64,000 nt of DNA, taken from Pseudomonas sp. G34 (lineage in GTDB: Bacteria > Pseudomonadota > Gammaproteobacteria > Pseudomonadales > Pseudomonadaceae). Shown piece after piece: positions 12,521 through 21,181 of the stretch. Both the position numbers and the translations under genes were made by a program. The stretch spans positions 248,001 to 312,000 of the forward strand of contig NZ_JAVHZV010000009.1 of the NCBI RefSeq assembly GCF_031119625.1. The letters run 5' to 3'. Under the pieces are notes generated by a model. It was not told where the DNA came from, ran no database searches, and saw nothing but the letters and a program-made list of their open reading frames with translations. Position 1 is the stretch's first letter. Each line of letters begins with the position of its first letter.

Positions 12521-12602
12521 AATCGAACGACTGCTGCCGCCGTGAAGCCTCCGTAACAACGCCTTCCCCTATCTCTCCGCTTTCATCGTCGAGCCTCGCA
12601 CC

Positions 12603-13202
12603 ATGAGCTTCAGCCCCCTGATCCGCCAACTGATCGATTCGCTGCGCATTCTGCCCGGCGTCGGCCAGAAGACCGCCCAGCGCATGGCGCTGCAACTGCT
12701 CGAGCGCGATCGCAATGGTGCGCAGCGGCTGGCCCAGGCGTTGAGCCAGGCGATGGAGGGGGTGGGCTATTGCAAATCGTGCCGCAGCCTGAGCGAAAGC
12801 GAGCTTTGCCAGATTTGCGAGGACCCGCGCCGCGACGACAGCCTGCTCTGTGTGGTGGAAGGCCCGATGGACGTGTATGCCGTGGAGCACACCGGCTTTC
12901 GCGGCCGCTATTTCGTGCTCAAGGGCCACTTGTCGCCGCTCGATGGCCTGGGCCCGGAGGCCATTGGCATTCCTGAACTGCTGGTGCGTATCGAGGCGGG
13001 GCAGTTCAGCGAAGTGATCCTGGCCACCAACCCGACGGTGGAGGGCGAGGCGACCGCTCACTACATTGCCCAGCTGCTTGCTGGCAAAGGCATCATCGCC
13101 TCGCGCATCGCCCACGGCATGCCGCTCGGTGGCGAGCTGGAGCTGGTCGATGGCGGCACCCTGGCTCACGCCCTGGCGGGGCGGCGGCCGATCACCCTCT
13201 GA
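12603..13202 (+). CDS. recR: Recombination mediator RecR
   Basis: Works with RecF/RecO to load RecA on gapped DNA. 199 residues match the family. The order is a helix-hairpin-helix [19 protein letters not shown], a C4 zinc finger [16 protein letters not shown] (about 57-72), a Toprim domain with [10 protein letters not shown], and a Walker-like [12 protein letters not shown]. The ATG at 12603 follows GTCGAGCCTCGCACC, a weak ribosome site. Confidence 0.97.
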   Translation: MSFSPLIRQLIDSLRILPGVGQKTAQRMALQLLERDRNGAQRLAQALSQAMEGVGYCKSCRSLSESELCQICEDPRRDDSLLCVVEGPMDVYAVEHTGFRGRYFVLKGHLSPLDGLGPEAIGIPELLVRIEAGQFSEVILATNPTVEGEATAHYIAQLLAGKGIIASRIAHGMPLGGELELVDGGTLAHALAGRRPITL

Positions 13203-13265
13203 GTGGTGTCGCGGCGTGCCGGTGTGTGCGACACCTGGTCCACACGGTGAGTAGTCAAGAATTTA

Positions 13266-13293
13266 TATAATTTGCTTCTGAGAAGCATTACCA
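13266..13293 (+). promoter_or_regulatory. Promoter -10 box with overlapping Fur-like site
   Basis: A perfect TATAAT at 13266-13271 is followed at once by TGCTTCTGAGAAGCATTACC. TGAGAAGCATTA differs by one base from the common Fur core TGAGAATCATTA, and TGCTTCT-G-AGAAGCA is a perfect palindrome. This is the expected place for iron repression of a fecI-type gene. No good -35 is visible. Confidence 0.45.
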
Positions 13294-13317
13294 TCCGTTC
13301 GGTTTCCACGCACGGTA

Positions 13318-13836
13318 ATGGTGTGCTCGATGTCGCTCGTTTCTTCCCAACAGTCCCTGCAGCAGCTGTACCGCGAGCACAGCAGCTGGCTGAACGGCTG
13401 GCTGCGCAAACGCATGGGCTGTACGGAAAACGCTGCGGACCTGGCCCAGGACACCTTCGTGCGCCTGCTCAGCAAGCACCGCGAGCTGGCGTCGCTGCGC
13501 GAGCCACGCGCTTATCTGTCGACCATCGCCCATTCGCTGCTGGTCAATCACTGGCGCCGCCAGGCCATCGAGCGCGCCTACCTCGACGCCCTGGCCCTGC
13601 AGCCGGAGCCCCACGCGCCTTCGCCGGAAACCAGCGAGCTGATCATCGAAACCCTGCTGGCCATCGACGCCATGTTGCTGCGCCTGCCGGCCAAGGTGCG
13701 CGAGGCGTTTCTGCTCTCGCAGCTCGACGGCCTGACCTATGGGGCCATCGCCACGCGCCTGCAGGTGTCCGAGCGGATGGTCAAGAAGTACATGGCCCAG
13801 GCCATGCTGCAGTGCCTGCTGTTGGCCGAGGGCTGA
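13318..13836 (+). CDS. FecI-type ECF RNA polymerase sigma factor (iron starvation)
   Basis: ECF sigma-70 factor, 172 residues. Region 2 (about 18-80) has DLAQDTFVRLLSKHREL, and region 4 (about 115-165) has LPAKVREAFLLSQLDGLTYGAIATRL, typical of the FecI group. It should be held inactive by the FecR-like protein and released when the TonB receptor binds its ferric siderophore. ATG 13318 or ATG 13330 could be the start; neither has a clear ribosome site. The stop is 3 nt before the fecR-like GTG. Confidence 0.92.
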   Translation: MVCSMSLVSSQQSLQQLYREHSSWLNGWLRKRMGCTENAADLAQDTFVRLLSKHRELASLREPRAYLSTIAHSLLVNHWRRQAIERAYLDALALQPEPHAPSPETSELIIETLLAIDAMLLRLPAKVREAFLLSQLDGLTYGAIATRLQVSERMVKKYMAQAMLQCLLLAEG

Positions 13837-13839
13837 GCC

Positions 13840-14787
13840 GTGGCGCCTGATCACGCTGCTCTGCAGCAGGCTGCCGAATGGTTCGCAGTGCTTGCCGATC
13901 CACCGGTCAGCGACCGGCAGCGACGAGCCTGGCAGCACTGGCTGTCAGCGCGGCCCGAGCATGCCGCGGCCTGGCAGCGGGTCGAGGCGATCAGCAGCCA
14001 GTTCGCCAGGCTGCCGGCCGACACCCAGCGTCGCGCTGCGGCGCAGGCCTTGCGCCACCCAGTGCGCAGCCGGCGGCAGGTGCTCGGGCTGTTCGCCGTG
14101 CTCGGTGGCGCAGGCTTGCTGGCTGCTGCCGGGCAGGGCAGGCCGTGGCAGGCATGGCTGGTCAGTGAGCGCACCGGCACCGGGCAAATCCGTGATGTGC
14201 GCCTGGCTGATGGCAGCCATCTCTGGCTGGGCAGCCGCACGGCAGTGGATGTCGACTACAGCGCTTCGACGCGGTTGCTGCGGCTGCTGCAGGGCGAGGT
14301 ATTGATCGACACGGCAGCTGATCCGCGGCCCCTGTTGCTCGATACCCGGCACGGGCGGCTGCAGGCCATGGGCACGCGGTTCAGCGTGCGCGAGGGCAAC
14401 GACTTCAGCCAGCTCAGCGTATTCGCGGGGGCGGTGCGTATCGAGCCCTCGGCCGGGCGTGCCGCGCAGGTGCTGGAGGCCGGCCATCAGGTGCGCATCG
14501 GTACTGAGGGTATCTCGGCCAGCGCGCCGGCAGACCCGGCGCGCCAGGCCTGGAGTCGCGGCGTGTTGCTGGCCAATGACCGACCCCTCGGCGATTTCAT
14601 CGAGGAGTTGGCCGATTACCTGCCGGGTTACCTGGGCTGCGACCCGCGGGTCGCCGATCTGCGCCTGGTCGGTGCCTATCCGCTGAACGACCCCGAGCGC
14701 ATTCTCCAGGCCCTGGCCGGCAGCCTGCCGATTCGCGTCAATCGGCGGCTGCCGTGGTGGGTGACGATAGAGCCGCTGGCCGGCTGA
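13840..14787 (+). CDS. FecR-type anti-sigma factor
   Basis: Inner-membrane regulator that passes the receptor signal to the ECF sigma factor. 315 residues: a cytoplasmic DUF4880-type N-terminus (AAEWFAVLADPPVSDRQR), one membrane segment at about 85-103 (LGLFAVLGGAGLLAAAG), then a periplasmic FecR domain (DVRLADGSHLWLGSRTAVDV, VFAGAVRIEPS) and a C-terminal STN-like part. It starts at GTG 3 nt after the sigma stop, so translation is coupled. The MITE begins 5 nt after its stop. Confidence 0.93.
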   Translation: MAPDHAALQQAAEWFAVLADPPVSDRQRRAWQHWLSARPEHAAAWQRVEAISSQFARLPADTQRRAAAQALRHPVRSRRQVLGLFAVLGGAGLLAAAGQGRPWQAWLVSERTGTGQIRDVRLADGSHLWLGSRTAVDVDYSASTRLLRLLQGEVLIDTAADPRPLLLDTRHGRLQAMGTRFSVREGNDFSQLSVFAGAVRIEPSAGRAAQVLEAGHQVRIGTEGISASAPADPARQAWSRGVLLANDRPLGDFIEELADYLPGYLGCDPRVADLRLVGAYPLNDPERILQALAGSLPIRVNRRLPWWVTIEPLAG

Positions 14788-14791
14788 TGCC

Positions 14792-15104
14792 CTAGGGTCT
14801 GTTGCCGTTTCACGCACGGCCGCGCCGGAGCCCGTTTTGCCGCGAGGCAAGGCACGAGCCGCGAAGTTTAGTGGGCTAAATGAGCCGGCGAGAAACGCCG
14901 CATCGCGACAAAACGGGCCCGGCCCTTCGGGTGGGGCCGCCTAGGTTGCGCGAGAAATCTCGCCATGCGTTGTTGGAGGACTTGGCAAGGGAAAACGCGG
15001 ACGGCTAGTCCATTCCCTACGTCCTCCGCCTAGCGGATCGCCGCCCGGCCTGGCGAGATTTCTCGCAGCAACGCGGCTCGCGTTGAAACGGCAACAGACC
15101 CTAG
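14792..15104. mobile_element. 313-bp MITE-like element with nested inverted repeats
   Basis: The ends are perfect 21-bp inverted repeats beginning CTAGGGTCTGTTGCCGTTTC. Inside lie three more nested inverted pairs: CCCGTTTTG 14831-14839 / 14909-14917; a 21-22-bp pair with one gap at about 14946-14965 / 15051-15072; and GGAGGAC 14975-14981 / 15021-15027. There is no coding frame. The outermost CTAG at both ends may be a 4-bp target duplication, as some IS5-group elements produce at YTAR sites, so a transposase elsewhere could mobilise it. It separates the fecR-like gene from its receptor gene. Confidence 0.8.
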
Positions 15105-15209
15105 CATGCAAAAAACTTGCGAGGGCGGTTCCCCTTTTTCGATCTCGTCTGGCCTCTGTGTATCCGGCCCTTGCGCACCCTGCGCGGGCGATGTCTCGAG
15201 GACTCCTGC

Positions 15210-17699
15210 ATGTCGTCACCGCTCCGCTTCCCGCCCCTTGATCTGCGCCGCTCGATCCGCCTGGCCACCCTGGCCCTGGCAGCCTGCTCACCGCTGCTGG
15301 TGCAGGCCCAGGCTATCGTTGCCGGCAGCCACCAGCAGGCGGCGCGCAGCTATCAGATTCCGGCAGGCTCGCTGGCGGACGCGCTGAGCCGTTTCGCGGC
15401 GGAGGCGGGGGTGCTGCTGTCGGTCGATGGGCGGCTGACCGCCGGCAAACAGAGCCCGGGGCTGCAGGGCGAGGCGGGGGTCGACGAAGGCTTCGCCCGG
15501 CTGCTGCAGGGCAGTGGCCTGCTGGCCGTTGCCGATGGCCACGGCGGCTACTCGCTGCAGGCCGCCGCGCAAGCCGGCAGCACGTCGCTGGAGCTGGAAA
15601 GCACCGATGTGCGCGCGTTCGCCCTGGGTAACGCCCTGGGCAGCATGGACGGTTACAACGCCACCCACAGCAGCGTGTCGACCAAGACCAGCAAGGCGCT
15701 GGCGAAAACCGCGCAGAGCGTGTCGGTGGTCACCCGTGAGCAGATCGAGCGCCAGGGCGCGCTCAGCGCCGCCGATGCCATGCGCTACAGCCCGGGCGTG
15801 CTGACCAACCCCTATGGCAACACGCATCGCTACGACTACCTGGCGATTCGTGGCATCAACGATGGCTCGGTGGACAACATCACCATCGATGGCCTGAAGT
15901 CCATGGGCGATCCCGGCTCCTACAGCAGCCTGCAGATCGACCCGTACTTCATCGAGCGCATCGACATTCTCAAGGGCCCGTCTTCGGTGCTGTATGGCCG
16001 CAGCAACCCCGGTGGCCTGGCGGCCATCAGCACCAAACGGCCGGAATTCACCCAGTCCGGTCGGGTGGACCTGTCCTATGGCAACAACGCCCGCAAGTCC
16101 CTGGGCTTCGATGTCACCGGGCCGCTGAACGAGAACATCGCCTACCGCGTCGTCGGCCTGGCCAAGGATGCCGATGCCCAGGCCGATCACGTCACCGAGA
16201 CGCGCTATGCGCTGATGCCCAGCCTGGCGCTGAACCTCAGCGACGACACCTTCATGACCCTCTATGCCTACCTGCAGGACGATCCCAACGGTGGCTATCA
16301 CGGCAGCCTGCCGGCTTCCGGCACCGTGCACAAACGGGATGGGCGGCGTATCTCGAGCGGCTTTTTCGAGGGTGACCCCGGCGTCGAGGAGTTCACCCGC
16401 ACCCAGCAGATGGCCGGCTACGAGCTCGAGCACCGCTTCAACGACACCTGGAGTGCGCGGCAGAACTTTCGCTACGTGGATGCCCGGGTGTCGAACAGCC
16501 AGATCTGGGCCTCCGGCTACCTGAGCGACACCAGCAACGAGCTGTATCGCGGCTACAGCGGCGGCCAGGAGCGTTTGCACGCCTGGATCGTCGACAACAT
16601 GCTGCAGGCCGACTTCGCCACCGGCGCAGCCCAGCACACTCTGGTACTGGGCCTGGACTATCAGTATTCGAAGAACAAGATCGCCGACCAGCGTGACAAC
16701 TCGATCCTGCAGCCGCCGGGCTCGGTCACCCCCATCGACGTGTTCGATCCGGTCTACGGCAACAACGCCCTGAGCTCCATCACCCCGGTGACCGACGCCC
16801 TGCGCCGGCAGAAACAGACCGGCCTGTACCTGCAGGATCTGGTCGAGATCGGTAACTGGAACCTGTCGTTCGGTGTGCGTCAGGACTGGTATGACGTGTC
16901 CATCGATGACGAGATCAGTGGCAAGGACGATAACCAGGGCGAGAAACTCAGCGGCCACGTCGGCGTGCTCTATGCGTTCGATAACGGCGTGTCGCCCTAC
17001 GTCAGCTACTCGACCTCGTTCAACCCGACGTCCAACTATTCCAGTGGCGCGCAGATTCTCGACCCGACCACCGGCGAGCAATGGGAAGCCGGCCTCAAAT
17101 TCCAGCCGCCAGGCACGGACGACCTCTACACCCTGTCGTTCTTCAACCTGGAGATGGAGAACCTGTTTGCCAAGGAAAACAGCCTGGTCACCGACAGTTT
17201 CTACAAGGGCGTCGGTGGCATTCGTTCCCGTGGCGTGGAGCTGGAGGCGCGTTTCAAACCCGTCGACAACCTGCAGCTGATCGCCAGCTACACCTACGCG
17301 GACGTGTCGTACAGCAAGTCCTACTTCGTCAACGCCGGCAGTGCCGTGGTCGACGCCAAAGGCAATACCCCGCCACAAACGCCCGAGCGCATGGCCAGCC
17401 TGTGGGCCGACTACCGCTTCAGCGACGGCGCGCTGGCCGGCCTCAGCGTCGGCGCCGGTGCGCGCTATGTCGGCCAGAGCGAGGGCAGTGAGCTGAACGA
17501 TTTCGACGTGCCGTCCTACACCCTGTTCGATGCCTCCATCGGCTACGACCTGAGCCAGGTCGGCCTGAACGGCACATCGCTGCGCCTTACCGCCAACAAC
17601 CTTACCGACGAGTACTACGTGGCGTCCTGCTATTCGGCGGTGGCCTGTTACCTGGGTGAGGAGCGGACGGTGACGGCGACCCTTACTCAGCGTTTCTGA
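15210..17699 (+). CDS. TonB-dependent siderophore receptor with signalling (STN) domain
   Basis: Outer-membrane ferric-siderophore receptor and signal transducer. From ATG 15210 (GAGGA 7 nt upstream) it is 829 residues; the frame opens earlier, but this start places the signal peptide at the N-terminus (LATLALAACSPLLVQAQ). An STN domain (about 45-115, YQIPAGSLADALSRFAAEAG) precedes the plug (SVVTREQIERQGALSAADA, ILKGPSSVLYGRSNPGG) and a beta-barrel ending in Phe. The late CYSAVACYLGEERTVTATL resembles FhuA/FoxA hydroxamate receptors, so ferrioxamine or ferrichrome is a guess for the ligand. The neighbouring sigma/anti-sigma pair fits cell-surface signalling. Confidence 0.93.
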   Translation: MSSPLRFPPLDLRRSIRLATLALAACSPLLVQAQAIVAGSHQQAARSYQIPAGSLADALSRFAAEAGVLLSVDGRLTAGKQSPGLQGEAGVDEGFARLLQGSGLLAVADGHGGYSLQAAAQAGSTSLELESTDVRAFALGNALGSMDGYNATHSSVSTKTSKALAKTAQSVSVVTREQIERQGALSAADAMRYSPGVLTNPYGNTHRYDYLAIRGINDGSVDNITIDGLKSMGDPGSYSSLQIDPYFIERIDILKGPSSVLYGRSNPGGLAAISTKRPEFTQSGRVDLSYGNNARKSLGFDVTGPLNENIAYRVVGLAKDADAQADHVTETRYALMPSLALNLSDDTFMTLYAYLQDDPNGGYHGSLPASGTVHKRDGRRISSGFFEGDPGVEEFTRTQQMAGYELEHRFNDTWSARQNFRYVDARVSNSQIWASGYLSDTSNELYRGYSGGQERLHAWIVDNMLQADFATGAAQHTLVLGLDYQYSKNKIADQRDNSILQPPGSVTPIDVFDPVYGNNALSSITPVTDALRRQKQTGLYLQDLVEIGNWNLSFGVRQDWYDVSIDDEISGKDDNQGEKLSGHVGVLYAFDNGVSPYVSYSTSFNPTSNYSSGAQILDPTTGEQWEAGLKFQPPGTDDLYTLSFFNLEMENLFAKENSLVTDSFYKGVGGIRSRGVELEARFKPVDNLQLIASYTYADVSYSKSYFVNAGSAVVDAKGNTPPQTPERMASLWADYRFSDGALAGLSVGAGARYVGQSEGSELNDFDVPSYTLFDASIGYDLSQVGLNGTSLRLTANNLTDEYYVASCYSAVACYLGEERTVTATLTQRF

Positions 17700-17794
17700 G
17701 AGACGGCTTTGTCGCTGCGTTCGGATTCATCGACGCGGGCTGCAAAGCGGCGGGAGCGGCCAGTCGCCCCCGTTAGGGTGGCTGGTGATTATCT

Positions 17795-17856
17795 GTGGGA
17801 GCGGGCCATGCCCGCGAAAAATCTCGGGCATGGACTGGGCGTCCCCGCTCGTACCG
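17795..17856. repeat. REP pair with one extended arm
   Basis: Left arm 17795-17817 is the standard REP unit. The inverted right arm 17824-17856 has an extra 14 nt (GGGGACGCCCAGTC on the minus strand). The 30 nt to the left (ending CTGGTGATTATCT) match the left flank of the pair at 34310, so the repeat is longer than the REP pair itself. Confidence 0.7.
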
Positions 17857-17899
17857 ACATGAGTCCGCCAGCATTACCGAGTTGTTTATGTGCTCGGTT

Positions 17900-18190
17900 C
17901 CGCTCTGACGAGCGGGTTTCTTTTGGCATCGCCCGGATGGCCGGCCCCGCCAAAAGAAACCAAAAGGTCTAGCCCCGGCATCCGGCCCCAGCTTCGCCGG
18001 GGTTCCCTCGCTCCATCATTGTTCCGAGGGCCCGGCCTAGGCGGCCCCCCCACGAAGGGCCATCCTTGGCCCATCGCGGCTCTCGCGACATCCATGTCGC
18101 TCAACCCTCTCCACAACGATTCCACTCGGCCTCCTGAAGGGGCGATTGGCGTCGTCAGTTACTTTTGCACGAGAGAAACATAAAAAAGCC
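17900..18190. repeat. About 300-bp dispersed pseudomonad repeat
   Basis: No credible gene. A 12-bp inverted repeat (GGTTTCTTTTGG 17915-17926 / CCAAAAGAAACC 17950-17961) starts the block, and GCGACATCCATGTCGC near 18084 is a palindrome. I recall the combination of AAAAGAAACCAAAAGG with the palindromic CATGGATGTCGCGAGAGCC (minus strand) from many pseudomonad intergenic regions. Short frames such as 17886-18125 on the minus strand are by-products of the repeat. Confidence 0.6.
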
Positions 18191-18234
18191 AAAGCGCTGG
18201 ATGCCGCTTCTGCCTTTTAGCAGCCCATTTACGC

Positions 18235-19146
18235 TCAACCCGCGTTGCGTAGCCGCAGCATGTCGCGCAGCGGTGGCGCGCCGAACAGGCGGCTGTACTC
18301 GCGGCTGAACTGCGAGGGGCTTTCGTAGCCGACGCGGAAACTCGCCGAGGCCGCTTCCAGGCCTTCGCTGAACATCAGCCGGCGCGCTTCCTGCAGGCGC
18401 AGCTGCTTCTGATACTGCAGCGGGCTCAGTGCGGTAACTGCCTTGAAGCGATGATGCAGGGTCGAGGCGCTGAGGTTGACCTCGCGGGCCAGCTCCTCGA
18501 TGCGCAGCGGCTTGTCGTAGTGGCGGTTGATCCATTCGATGGCGCGGGCGATACGGTGGCTCTGGCTGTCGGCCATGACGATCTCGCGCAGGCGCTGGCC
18601 CTGGGGGCTGCGCAGCAGCCGATAGAAGATCTCGCGCAGCGCCAGCGGCGCCAGCATGGCGGCATCGCGCGGGGTGTCGAGCAGGCGCAGCAGGCGAATT
18701 ACCGCATCGAGCATCGAGGCGTCCAGGCGGTCGACGAACAGCGCGCGCTTGGCGCCGGGCGCCGGCAGACCGATCGGGCCGGCGGCGGCGAGCAGTTCGC
18801 TGATCAGCGCCGGGTCGATGTCCAGGCGCACGCTCAGGTAGGGTTGCTCCGGTGTCGCCTCGATCACCTGGCCGGTTACCGGCAGGGTCACCGAGGCCAC
18901 CAGGTAGTTGAGCGAATCGTAGTAATACTGCTCGGCGCCGAGGCGCACTTCCTTGCGGCCCTGGGCGATGATGCACAGGCAGGGCCGATAGAGCGTCGGC
19001 ATGGGCAGGCTGGGCGCCGTGGTGTAGGCCAGGCCGAGACCGTCAATGAGGGTCTCGTGCATGCCCTCGCTTGGGGTTTTCTGCTGGATCAGCTGGGCCA
19101 GTTCACGCTGGCGGGGAGCCAGGTCTTCGGGCTGTTCGACGTGCAT
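18235..19146 (-). CDS. AraC family regulator with AraC_N domain
   Basis: Probable activator or repressor of the divergent SDR gene. From ATG 19146 it is 303 residues: an AraC_N-type sensor domain (PF06719-like, about 15-180, DGLGLAYTTAPSLPMP, RPCLCIIAQGRKEVRLG) and two HTH motifs at the C-terminus (PLRIEELAREVNLSASTLHHRFKAV split across the region, and FRVGYESPSQFSREYSRLFG). The frame extends to 19338, but that part overlaps likely promoter DNA and has no family match. AraC_N regulators often sit beside oxidoreductase genes, as YqhC beside yqhD. Confidence 0.9.
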   Translation of the reverse strand: MHVEQPEDLAPRQRELAQLIQQKTPSEGMHETLIDGLGLAYTTAPSLPMPTLYRPCLCIIAQGRKEVRLGAEQYYYDSLNYLVASVTLPVTGQVIEATPEQPYLSVRLDIDPALISELLAAAGPIGLPAPGAKRALFVDRLDASMLDAVIRLLRLLDTPRDAAMLAPLALREIFYRLLRSPQGQRLREIVMADSQSHRIARAIEWINRHYDKPLRIEELAREVNLSASTLHHRFKAVTALSPLQYQKQLRLQEARRLMFSEGLEAASASFRVGYESPSQFSREYSRLFGAPPLRDMLRLRNAG

Positions 19147-19433
19147 TGGCTGTTCACTCGCGAAGTTGCGCGGATTTTGCGCGAAGCCTATCCGGGAATT
19201 GCCCAGACGTCCTGCGTGGCGCTGGATGTTCGGAGTATTGGGCAAGCTTGAAACAGCAATAGGCAATCTTGCTCGCCACACGCCCCGCGGCGCCGCAGTG
19301 ATGACGCCGGCCGTACGCAGATCTGCACGATCAGGCAAGAATGTTCCAGTATCCGGCTAACCAGAAATGGCCCCCGGCTCCTACTCTGGACCCATCGCGG
19401 CGCAGTGAGCCGCACTGACCAGAGGATCGGACC

Positions 19434-20171
19434 ATGAACAACATCCAGGAAAAAGTCGTATTGATCACCGGTGCCAGCAGTGGCATTGGCGAAGGCTGTG
19501 CCCGCCTGCTGGCCGAGAAGGGCGCGCGGGTGGTACTCGGCGCCCGCCGAGTCGAGCGCCTCGAGCAACTGGTGGCGGATATCCGCACTGCCGGAGGCCA
19601 GGCCATCGCCCGCCGTTTGGACGTCACCGACGCCGCCGATGTGCAGGCCTTCGCGGACGCCGCCATGGCCGAGTATGGGCGTATCGACGTGCTGCTCAAC
19701 AATGCCGGCGTGATGCCGCTGTCGATGCTCGAGGCGCTCAAGCTGGACGAGTGGAACCGCATGATCGACGTCAACATCCGTGGCGTACTGCACGGCATCG
19801 CGGCCGCCTTGCCGGTCATGCAGAAGCAGCGCAGTGGGCAGATCATCAACGTGGCGTCGATCGGTGCCTACCGGGTATCGCCAACCGCTGCGGTGTACTG
19901 CGCCACCAAGTACGCGGTGCGGGCGATCAGCGATGGCCTGCGCCAGGAAGTCGGCGGCGATATCCGCGTCACCCTGGTGTCCCCCGGGGTGGTGGAGTCC
20001 GAGCTGGCCGAGAGCATTTCCGATGAGGGCGCCCGCGAGGCCATGCGCGAATTCCGCAAGGTGGCCATCAGCCCGTCGGCCATCGCCCGTGCCGTGGCCT
20101 ATGCCATCGAGCAGCCGGCGGATGTCGACGTCAGCGAGCTGGTCGTACGCCCCACCGCGAGCATCCACTGA
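19434..20171 (+). CDS. Short-chain dehydrogenase/reductase
   Basis: Classical SDR, 245 residues, NAD(P)-dependent oxidation or reduction of an unknown alcohol or carbonyl. Cofactor motif ITGASSGIGEG near residue 12, NNAG at about 88, catalytic Tyr155 and Lys159 in VYCATKYAVRAI, and a preceding serine in NVASIG. Arginines after the glycine motif (LGARRVERL) favour NADP. Divergent from the AraC_N regulator with about 290 nt between; the ABM protein follows 61 nt later and is probably cotranscribed. Confidence 0.93.
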   Translation: MNNIQEKVVLITGASSGIGEGCARLLAEKGARVVLGARRVERLEQLVADIRTAGGQAIARRLDVTDAADVQAFADAAMAEYGRIDVLLNNAGVMPLSMLEALKLDEWNRMIDVNIRGVLHGIAAALPVMQKQRSGQIINVASIGAYRVSPTAAVYCATKYAVRAISDGLRQEVGGDIRVTLVSPGVVESELAESISDEGAREAMREFRKVAISPSAIARAVAYAIEQPADVDVSELVVRPTASIH

Positions 20172-20232
20172 GCCAACGCGGCGCCACGATCTGGCGCCGC
20201 CTCCCGAACACCTTTGGAGGAGAACCCTGTCC

Positions 20233-20502
20233 ATGCAGACCCACATCACCGTGCTCGAAGCCGCTCCAGGTCGTTGTGAGGAACTGGGTGGCTACCTGCG
20301 TGACCTGCTGGAGCCGACGCTGCGCCTGGAAGGGTGCCTGGCGTTCGAGCTGCGGCAGGATCGCCGGCGCTGGCAGTTGCACAGCCGTTGGCGCAGCCGC
20401 GCCGATCTGGAGCGCTATTTCGCCCAACCGTTGCTGCAGGAAGTGTTGAATAGTGCCTGGCGGAGCGGGGCGGTTCAGCAACTGCAGAGCCGCGCCGCCT
20501 GA
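20233..20502 (+). CDS. Small antibiotic-biosynthesis-monooxygenase (ABM) domain protein
   Basis: An 89-residue protein with the single ABM ferredoxin-like fold: ITVLEAAPGRCEELGGYL, a central EGCLAFELRQD strand and HSRWRSRADLERYFAQP. Family members are quinol or haem monooxygenases or have no known activity. GGAGGAG lies about 10 nt before ATG 20233. It is downstream of the SDR gene and may act on the same compound. A terminator follows. Confidence 0.8.
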   Translation: MQTHITVLEAAPGRCEELGGYLRDLLEPTLRLEGCLAFELRQDRRRWQLHSRWRSRADLERYFAQPLLQEVLNSAWRSGAVQQLQSRAA

Positions 20503-20514
20503 GCGCAAAACGAC

Positions 20515-20542
20515 AACGCCCCGGCACTGGCCGGGGCGTTTT
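20515..20542. terminator. Rho-independent terminator
   Basis: A 10-bp stem AACGCCCCGG / CCGGGGCGTT with a six-base loop and TTTT follows the ABM gene. It faces the convergent ohr gene and may serve both. Confidence 0.85.
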
Positions 20543-20560
20543 CATGCTCGCGGTACGCGC

Positions 20561-20989
20561 TTACTCGACCAGGGTCAGGGTCACGTCGATGTTGCCGCGG
20601 GTGGCGTTGGAGTAGGGGCAAACGATGTGCGCCTTGTCGATCAGCGCCTTGGCTTCTTCACGGTCGAGGCCCGGCAGGGTGATCTTCAGCTCCACCTCGA
20701 TGGCGAAACCGGTGGGCACGGCGCCAATGCCGACGATGCCTTCGATCCAGCTGTCCGGCGACACCTTGTGCTTGTCACGGGCGGCGACGAACTTGATCGC
20801 GCCCAGAAAGCAGGCCGAATAGCCGGCGGCGAACAGTTGCTCGGGGTTGGTGCCCTGGCCGCCAGCACCGCCCAGCTCTTTCGGGGTGGTCAGCGCGACA
20901 TCCAGCACGCCGTCCGAGGAAATGGCACGGCCTTCACGGCCACCAGTGGCTTCAGCGTAGGCGCGGTAGGCAACGGTTTCGATCGACAT
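20561..20989 (-). CDS. ohr: Organic hydroperoxide resistance protein Ohr
   Basis: Thiol peroxidase that reduces organic hydroperoxides, using lipoyl-type thiols as reductant. 142 residues match Ohr. The redox cysteines are Cys60 (GYSACFLGA) and Cys124 (CPYSNATRG), the same numbers as P. aeruginosa Ohr, and the catalytic arginine lies in [11 protein letters not shown]. It starts at ATG 20989 (GAGGA about 8 nt upstream). ohrR lies upstream on the same strand with a 192-nt gap that holds a promoter of its own. Confidence 0.96.
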   Translation of the reverse strand: MSIETVAYRAYAEATGGREGRAISSDGVLDVALTTPKELGGAGGQGTNPEQLFAAGYSACFLGAIKFVAARDKHKVSPDSWIEGIVGIGAVPTGFAIEVELKITLPGLDREEAKALIDKAHIVCPYSNATRGNIDVTLTLVE

Positions 20990-21024
20990 GGTGAAATCCT
21001 CGTGATTGATTTGTGCGATGTTTG

Positions 21025-21082
21025 TTAGTGCGCAATTTAACTGCTCGAGGCGAACTCTAGTCGTGATTTATTTAGCGCGCAA
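21025..21082 (-). promoter_or_regulatory. Candidate ohr promoter and OhrR operator
   Basis: On the minus strand TTGCGC (21082-21077) and TAGAGT (21059-21054) are 17 nt apart, a reasonable -35/-10 pair. Just downstream, AGTTAAATTGCGCACTAAC (about 21043-21025) is AT-rich with a GCGCA core and GTTA/TAAC ends, the kind of site expected for OhrR. A second GCGCGC copy overlaps the -35. Confidence 0.35.
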
Positions 21083-21130
21083 GGTATTTTTTGAGGGAAG
21101 GTACAAACGGTCGAGTCCGGCGTCCTTTGC

Positions 21131-21149
21131 GGTCTACTCAGTGTAGACC
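21131..21149. terminator. Hairpin downstream of ohrR
   Basis: GGTCTAC, five-base loop, GTAGACC, 33 nt past the ohrR stop. No T-run follows on the minus strand, so termination strength is uncertain; it could partly separate ohrR from ohr. Confidence 0.4.
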
Positions 21150-21181
21150 CAGGCCGTTACCTGTCGATTGCAGGCAGGTGC

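Noticed and set aside
17886..18125. 79-codon minus-strand protein
   Set aside because: It lies wholly inside a dispersed repeat; similar short proteins in databases are likely misannotations.
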